A stretch of DNA of 25,970 nucleotides from a virus. Of this stretch, positions 22,653 to 25,970 are shown in pieces. The DNA lies in IMG/VR virus record IMGVR_UViG_3300031659_000080, positions 1 through 25,970 of that record. One strand, written 5' to 3'. A program made the translations under genes and the position numbers. Within the stretch, counting starts at the first letter, position 1, and every line of letters begins with the position of its first letter. The notes below the pieces were generated by a model. The model did not search any database. It saw nothing but the letters and a program-made list of their open reading frames with translations, and was not told the DNA's origin.

Positions 22653-23978
22653 ATGGAAACTTATGATCGTTTAACCCAGAAATGGGCCCCAGTACTGAAC
22701 GAAGGTACTGAAATCAAAGATGCACACAGACGTGCAGTTACAGCTGTTGTTCTTGAAAACCAAGAAAAAGAGTTCGCCGCTCAGTCCGGTCAAGCAGCAA
22801 TGCTTAACGAAGCTGGTCCAGGTAACGGAGTAGCCTCCGCAGCTAACTGGAATCCAGTTCTGATTAGCCTTGTGCGTCGTGCAATGCCTAACATGATGGC
22901 ATATGATGTTGCTGGTGTTCAGCCAATGACTGGTCCAACAGGTTTGATCTTCGCAATGAAGTCACGCTACGGTGCTGGTGCAACTGGTTCTACTGAAGCA
23001 CTCTTTAACGAAGCAGACACCTCATTCTCAGGTGATTCAGCTGTAACCCAAACTGCAGGTCCATCGGGTCTGTCTGGTCTTACAGACTCCAACTCTGACA
23101 GCTCTATCGACAACGACCGTACAGGTCCAACTGTTGCTTCCGGTATGTCAACAGCAGACGCTGAGGGCCTTGGTTCTACTGGCGCTGGTCCTTCTTCTAC
23201 TTTCAACGAAATGGGTTTCACCATTGAAAAAGCAACTGTGACAGCTAAGTCACGTGCTTTGAAAGCAGAATATAGCTTGGAGCTTGCACAAGATCTGAAA
23301 GCAATCCACGGTTTGGATGCTGAAACAGAGCTTGCAAATATTCTCTCCACAGAGATTCTTGCAGAGATCAACCGCGAAGTTATCCGTACAATTAACAGCC
23401 AAGCTAAAACTGGTGCTGGTACAGCTAACACAGCAATCAACGGCATCTTTGACTTGTCAACAGACGCTGATGGTCGTTGGAGCGTAGAAAAGATCAAAGG
23501 TCTTATTCTGCAGCTTGAGCGTGAAGCAAACGTAATTGCTAAACAAACTCGTCGCGGTAAAGGTAACTTTGCTATCGTGTCTTCCGACGTAGCATCTGCA
23601 CTTGCAGCATCCGGCATGCTTGACTATAGCCCAGCTATGTCCACAGCATTGAACGTAGACGATACAGGCAACACTTTTGCAGGTACACTTAACGGTCGTA
23701 TGAAGATCTATATCGATCCATATGCAACTGCAGACTACATCAATGTAGGCTATAAGGGTACAAACCCATATGACGCTGGTGTGTTCTATTGCCCATACGT
23801 ACCACTCACAATGGTTCGTGCTGTTGCTGAAGATACCTTCCAACCTAAAATCGGCTTTAAGACTCGTTACGGCATGGCGTCAAACCCATTCGTCGGTTCT
23901 ACTCCTGCCGATGGTCTTGCAACTGCTAAGACTAATCCTTATTACAGGTTGTTCCGGGTTGACAACATCCTAGCTTAA
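22653..23978 (+). CDS. 23: Major capsid protein gp23
   Basis: This 441-residue HK97-fold capsid protein is shorter than T4 gp23 (521) but of typical marine T4-like length. Characteristic phrases are NWNPVLISLVRRAMPNMMAY (about residues 66-85), GPTGLIFAMKSRYG, the VTAKSRALKAEYSLELAQDL helix region and, at the end, FQPKIGFKTRYGMASNPF. The N-terminal 53 residues are likely a propeptide: LNE at residues 51-53 fits the gp21 cleavage pattern and precedes AGPGN. The gene has a clear AGGAG and is followed by strong hairpins, as expected of the most highly expressed late gene. Codons look adapted and uniform. Confidence 0.97.
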   Translation: METYDRLTQKWAPVLNEGTEIKDAHRRAVTAVVLENQEKEFAAQSGQAAMLNEAGPGNGVASAANWNPVLISLVRRAMPNMMAYDVAGVQPMTGPTGLIFAMKSRYGAGATGSTEALFNEADTSFSGDSAVTQTAGPSGLSGLTDSNSDSSIDNDRTGPTVASGMSTADAEGLGSTGAGPSSTFNEMGFTIEKATVTAKSRALKAEYSLELAQDLKAIHGLDAETELANILSTEILAEINREVIRTINSQAKTGAGTANTAINGIFDLSTDADGRWSVEKIKGLILQLEREANVIAKQTRRGKGNFAIVSSDVASALAASGMLDYSPAMSTALNVDDTGNTFAGTLNGRMKIYIDPYATADYINVGYKGTNPYDAGVFYCPYVPLTMVRAVAEDTFQPKIGFKTRYGMASNPFVGSTPADGLATAKTNPYYRLFRVDNILA

Positions 23979-24000
23979 TAGCTACGATAAAAACAATAAA

Positions 24001-24022
24001 GGAGAGGGAACCAACCCTCTCC
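24001..24022. repeat. Hairpin behind the capsid gene
   Basis: GGAGAGGG (24001-24008) pairs with CCCTCTCC (24015-24022) around an AACCAA loop. No T tract follows. It may protect the capsid message 3' end and lies 16 bases before the true terminator. Confidence 0.8.
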
Positions 24023-24038
24023 GACTTTAACTAATAAG

Positions 24039-24065
24039 AAAGAGCAATTCGTTGCTCTTTTTTTT
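24039..24065 (+). terminator. Rho-independent terminator of the capsid operon
   Basis: AAAGAGCAA (24039-24047) and TTGCTCTTT (24052-24060) form a 9-base-pair stem with a TTCG tetraloop, and the T tract extends to 24065. This is a textbook intrinsic terminator for the forward strand. Read in reverse it has only a mixed CTTATT tail, so it would be weaker for the opposing genes that end at 24072. Confidence 0.92.
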
Positions 24066-24071
24066 ATGTGA

Positions 24072-24287
24072 TTAGAAAGTCAGTCGCACCGGTTTGGTGT
24101 AACCCTTATCCAATAAGCTTTTGTAATATATGCGTGCGGTTGCAATAGGCATCGAGCAGCCCATACCGATGTTATGGTTCATGATTTCCACCTCGTCTTC
24201 ATTTGGTGTAAAATGAACAGCGCAAACGCTACCAGTAGAACCGGCAGGACGAAGAGGTGAATATAGCGTGTGATAACGATTTGACAT
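24072..24287 (-). CDS. Hypothetical 71-residue protein, reverse-strand cassette
   Basis: I do not recognise this protein. It starts MSNRYHTLYSPLRPAGSTGS, has a beta strand VCAVHF and an acidic DEVEIMNHNIGMGCS segment, and ends basic (LLDKGYTKPVRLTF). AAGGAG stands eight bases before its ATG on the reverse strand, which makes it a real gene rather than a shadow frame. It is the second gene of a two-gene unit behind the promoter at 24847-24875. It ends seven bases from the capsid terminator, opposing the late genes. Reverse orientation and a sigma70-type promoter point to early or middle expression, perhaps in host takeover. That is inference. Confidence 0.7.
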   Translation of the reverse strand: MSNRYHTLYSPLRPAGSTGSVCAVHFTPNEDEVEIMNHNIGMGCSMPIATARIYYKSLLDKGYTKPVRLTF

Positions 24288-24325
24288 TGGGTAGTCTCCT
24301 TAGTTAATTTTGAAAGAGGCGGGGT

Positions 24326-24817
24326 TTATCCCTTAACGTTAATTAATGTTCTATAGTGTAAGCATTGGATGTTATATCCGCCAGCTAAGATCGTATCGAC
24401 TGTAACTGTTTTATTACCTTTTTCGGTCTTAACTTTGAAGTAGCCGTTAAATCCGTCTGCTGAGTGTATTACTTCGCCTTCCATAACTTCTGTAATTTGT
24501 GCCTTTGTAAGCTTATTAGCAATGGAAGCGTTACGGGATTTAATAACACGGTCTGCTTTTTTAGCACCCTGTTCTGTAATACCTGCATCGTTGTAATAAC
24601 CAGGTTGAATAATTTGGAATGTACCTTTGCCACCAGCTATGTTCACCATAGTCTCGTAGCGTTCTTCCGCCCTCATTTGTTTGGCTTCGTCTGACACCAT
24701 GAATTCTTTAAGTGCTGCTTTGCGATCGAACAAATATTGGATAGTAGCTTCACGGTATTTAACATCGAAATGCTCGAAGGTTGTTTCTAATGTTTCTGTG
24801 ATTTGCGTGAAAGACAT
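24326..24817 (-). CDS. Hypothetical 163-residue protein, reverse-strand cassette
   Basis: I do not recognise this 163-residue protein. It has a helical N-terminal half (TQITETLETTFEHFDVKYRE, then RKAALKEFM and EAKQMRAEERYETMVN). A glycine-rich turn (IAGGKGTFQIIQPGYYNDAG) follows, then a basic helix and a beta-rich C-terminus (GYFKVKTEKGNKTVTVDTIL). No signal peptide, membrane segment or metal site is visible. AAAGGA lies about nine bases before the ATG on the reverse strand, and a sigma70-type promoter with exact 17-base spacing stands just upstream. The gene is thus the first of an early-type reverse unit inserted between gp23 and a late tail gene. Confidence 0.75.
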   Translation of the reverse strand: MSFTQITETLETTFEHFDVKYREATIQYLFDRKAALKEFMVSDEAKQMRAEERYETMVNIAGGKGTFQIIQPGYYNDAGITEQGAKKADRVIKSRNASIANKLTKAQITEVMEGEVIHSADGFNGYFKVKTEKGNKTVTVDTILAGGYNIQCLHYRTLINVKG

Positions 24818-24846
24818 AATAGATGTTCCTTTGTTTGTTGTATACT

Positions 24847-24875
24847 ATTATACACTATTTCAAATCAAATGTAAA
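24847..24875 (-). promoter_or_regulatory. Reverse-strand sigma70-type promoter of the 24072-24817 unit
   Basis: On the reverse strand TTTACA (24875-24870) and TATAAT (24852-24847) are exactly 17 bases apart, and the -35 box is preceded by TTAGGGGA. The start codon of the 163-residue gene lies 30 bases downstream. This copy, with a proper gene behind it, supports the reading of the two similar boxes at 2444 and 7653 as promoters. Confidence 0.8.
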
Positions 24876-24907
24876 TCCCCTAAATGAACTTTACCGACTT
24901 TTTTTGA

Positions 24908-24915
24908 TATAAATA
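24908..24915 (+). promoter_or_regulatory. T4-type late promoter
   Basis: An exact TATAAATA octamer lies 25 bases before the start at 24940. It begins 33 bases from the -35 box of the divergent early-type promoter, so the intergenic space carries an early/late divergent switch. Confidence 0.8.
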
Positions 24916-24939
24916 CACGTAAGCAGCAAGGAAATAGTC

Positions 24940-25452
24940 ATGGCTACTACAGAATCGACACTAGAATCACAGAACTTTCTACAGCCTACAGGCTTTAAAA
25001 TAGTTGTAAACAGAAAAAGATTTAAAAACCTAGAGTTTTTTGCGCAGTCCGTTGCACACCCAGACCTAAGTGTGTCGCCTGCGATAGTACAGTTCCGTGG
25101 TACTAATGCTCAAATGCCTGGGGATAAATTAGAGTATGGCACACTTACAATAGATGCTATCATGGATGAAAATATGAACGTCTATAAAGAAATGCACACT
25201 TGGTTAAAAAGTACTGTAGAAGATAATTACGCCGTTTCAAATTCGATTACTGCTGCGGATCAGGATCTTACTACGTATGACATCAGTCTTATGATTTTAA
25301 GCAGTCATAATAACACTATAGATAAGATTAGATATAAAGACGCCTTTCCAATTAATATCGGTACAGTGAATTTTCAGTCGTCCGTGGATGGTGTGCAATA
25401 CGTAACATTCCCGATCACGCTTGCTTATACGACATTTACAATTACAGATTAA
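24940..25452 (+). CDS. gp19-fold tail structural protein (second tube-like protein)
   Basis: This 170-residue protein shares the layout of the tail tube protein at 18329. It has LQPTGFKIVVNRKRFKNLEF, then VQFRGTNAQMPGDKLEYGTL (compare VPFRGRQLKIAGDRTFDTW in gp19), a DENMNVYKEMHTWL helix and near the end DAFPINIGTVNFQSS and YVTFPITLAYTTF. Proteins of this subtype (with a PGDK/EY segment and a later D-x-x-M-x-x-Y helix) resemble the tube-fold domains of baseplate tube initiators such as gp54 and gp48. It may therefore be a tube initiator, tube terminator or minor tube protein rather than the main tube. A late promoter and AAGGAA precede it. The uvsY promoter is embedded in its end. Confidence 0.7.
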   Translation: MATTESTLESQNFLQPTGFKIVVNRKRFKNLEFFAQSVAHPDLSVSPAIVQFRGTNAQMPGDKLEYGTLTIDAIMDENMNVYKEMHTWLKSTVEDNYAVSNSITAADQDLTTYDISLMILSSHNNTIDKIRYKDAFPINIGTVNFQSSVDGVQYVTFPITLAYTTFTITD

Positions 25453-25463
25453 TATGGTATAAT
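25435..25463 (+). promoter_or_regulatory. Sigma70-type promoter for uvsY
   Basis: TTTACA (25435-25440) and TATAAT (25458-25463) are 17 bases apart, with the -35 box inside the last codons of the upstream tail gene. The TTAGGGG signature of the other early-type promoters is absent. uvsY starts 26 bases downstream, so this promoter lets the recombination gene be made before late transcription. Confidence 0.75.
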
Positions 25464-25489
25464 GCTTTAAGAAGCAATTGGAGTATAGT

Positions 25490-25936
25490 ATGAACTACCT
25501 TGACACCGTTTTAAAAATGTGGGAAACCGATTCTAAGATCGATAGTACCTCTCTTGATGAAGCATCTCGCCAAGCGCCAATGCTTCATGCAAAATATCTT
25601 CCGCTATTATCAGAAGCTAAGATGCAGCTCAAGCGATCGGATATGGAGCAAAAGATCCTATTAAAAGATAAGTGGCTCTATTACAATGGTAAGATGCCAA
25701 AAGAACAGATCGAATCCCGTGGTTGGGAGTTCGATCCATTCGAAGGTTTACGGGTACTAAAAGGTGAGATGGACTACTATTACGATTCCGACATTGATAT
25801 TCAAAAGTCGGAACTTAAGATTCATCAATGGAAAATCGTAGTAGAAACCCTAACCGAAGTAGTAGATAATATTAAATGGCGGCACCAAACCATTGGTAAT
25901 ATGATCAAGTGGCGTATGTTTGAAGCTGGCGGTTAA
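25490..25936 (+). CDS. uvsY: Recombination mediator UvsY
   Basis: This 148-residue, helical, charged protein (T4 UvsY has 137) keeps the family's features. It has a start of the type MNYLDTVLKMWETDSKIDST, a KYLPLLSEAKMQLKRSDMEQ segment, LLKDKWLYYNGKMPKEQ and a C-terminus MIKWRMFEAGG (T4 ends FEAGK). UvsY hexamers bind single-stranded DNA coated with gp32 and load the RecA-like UvsX, starting recombination-dependent replication. The true start is ATG 25490, with GGAG six bases upstream, not the in-frame TTG at 25478. It sits behind a late tail gene but has its own sigma70-type promoter, fitting its middle-period role in T4. Confidence 0.9.
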   Translation: MNYLDTVLKMWETDSKIDSTSLDEASRQAPMLHAKYLPLLSEAKMQLKRSDMEQKILLKDKWLYYNGKMPKEQIESRGWEFDPFEGLRVLKGEMDYYYDSDIDIQKSELKIHQWKIVVETLTEVVDNIKWRHQTIGNMIKWRMFEAGG

Positions 25937-25970
25937 ATTTCTTCTTCGTTTACAGAAACTTTTGAACAGT
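25933..25970 (-). CDS. Possible 3' end of a reverse-strand gene (partial)
   Basis: On the reverse strand a frame that enters from outside reads CSKVSVNEEEI and stops at TAA (25935-25933), overlapping the uvsY stop codon. A short acidic tail ending in a stop directly opposite a neighbour's stop is what a convergent gene would look like. Eleven codons are too few to be certain, and no function can be given. Confidence 0.25.
   Translation of the reverse strand, partial: CSKVSVNEEEI

Noticed and set aside
22967-23617. Reverse-strand frame of 216 codons opposite the capsid gene
   Set aside because: It is a shadow of the well-adapted codons of gp23, with no promoter or ribosome binding site, and unusual Ser/Ala/Val-rich composition.
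24039-24065. The capsid terminator as an equally strong terminator for the reverse-strand genes
   Set aside because: Read in reverse, the stem is followed by a mixed CTTATT tail rather than a U run, so at most weak termination is expected.
1-25970. tRNA genes, CRISPR arrays, transposases or integrase
   Set aside because: No cloverleaf, spaced short repeats, or mobile-element proteins were found on reading. The direct repeats present are in-frame protein repeats or promoter elements.

Overview
The window is part of the genome of a T4-like myovirus (contractile tail). Its late structural core is in canonical order: gp13, gp14, gp15, gp16, gp17, gp18, gp19, gp20, gp67, a gp68-position gene, gp21, gp22, gp23, then uvsY. 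At least five exact copies of the T4-type late promoter octamer TATAAATA lie in intergenic spaces. Gene lengths and the repeat-rich fibre genes look more like the marine 'far T4' phages (cyanophage- or roseophage-type relatives) than coliphage T4. This placement is from memory of those families, not from a search. The host cannot be named from the sequence. No tRNA, CRISPR array, transposase or integrase was seen.

Layout. (1) 1-2405: the end of a large virion protein, a small coiled-coil protein and two fibre-type proteins. (2) 2407-7690: an accessory island with a hypothetical protein, two related short glycosyltransferase-like proteins and a third unrelated one, a class I methyltransferase, a radical-SAM enzyme, two stand-alone SPASM-like iron-sulfur domain proteins and broken pieces of similar cysteine-rich genes, one of which continues to 7865. 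The island is bounded by two related 70-80 base elements, each carrying a reverse-strand sigma70-type promoter. The left element also carries a forward promoter that faces the island. (3) 7906-12021: four virion-decoration or tail-fibre genes, two highly repetitive. (4) 12032-23978: neck, packaging, tail and head genes. (5) 24001-24875: a strong terminator, then a two-gene reverse-strand cassette with its own promoter of the same class as those bounding the island. (6) 24908-25970: a second gp19-fold tail gene under a late promoter, uvsY under its own sigma70-type promoter, and the possible end of a reverse-strand gene.

How it works together. gp20, gp67, the gp68-position protein, gp21, gp22 and gp23 build and mature the prohead. 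gp16 and gp17 package DNA through the gp20 portal. gp13 and gp14 close the neck. gp15, gp18 and gp19 make the contractile tail. The fibre genes serve adsorption. UvsY loads the recombinase for recombination-dependent replication. The accessory island most plausibly modifies a glycan or a protein (host surface or virion), but its substrate cannot be read from sequence.

The most unusual points are: a promoter class with the upstream signature TTAGGGG next to TTTAC that marks the edges of inserted cassettes; a back-to-back promoter pair whose two halves form a hairpin; two such promoters pointing antisense with no evident gene; a radical-SAM/SPASM pair split by one base at an A7 run; and a graveyard of similar cysteine-rich domains.
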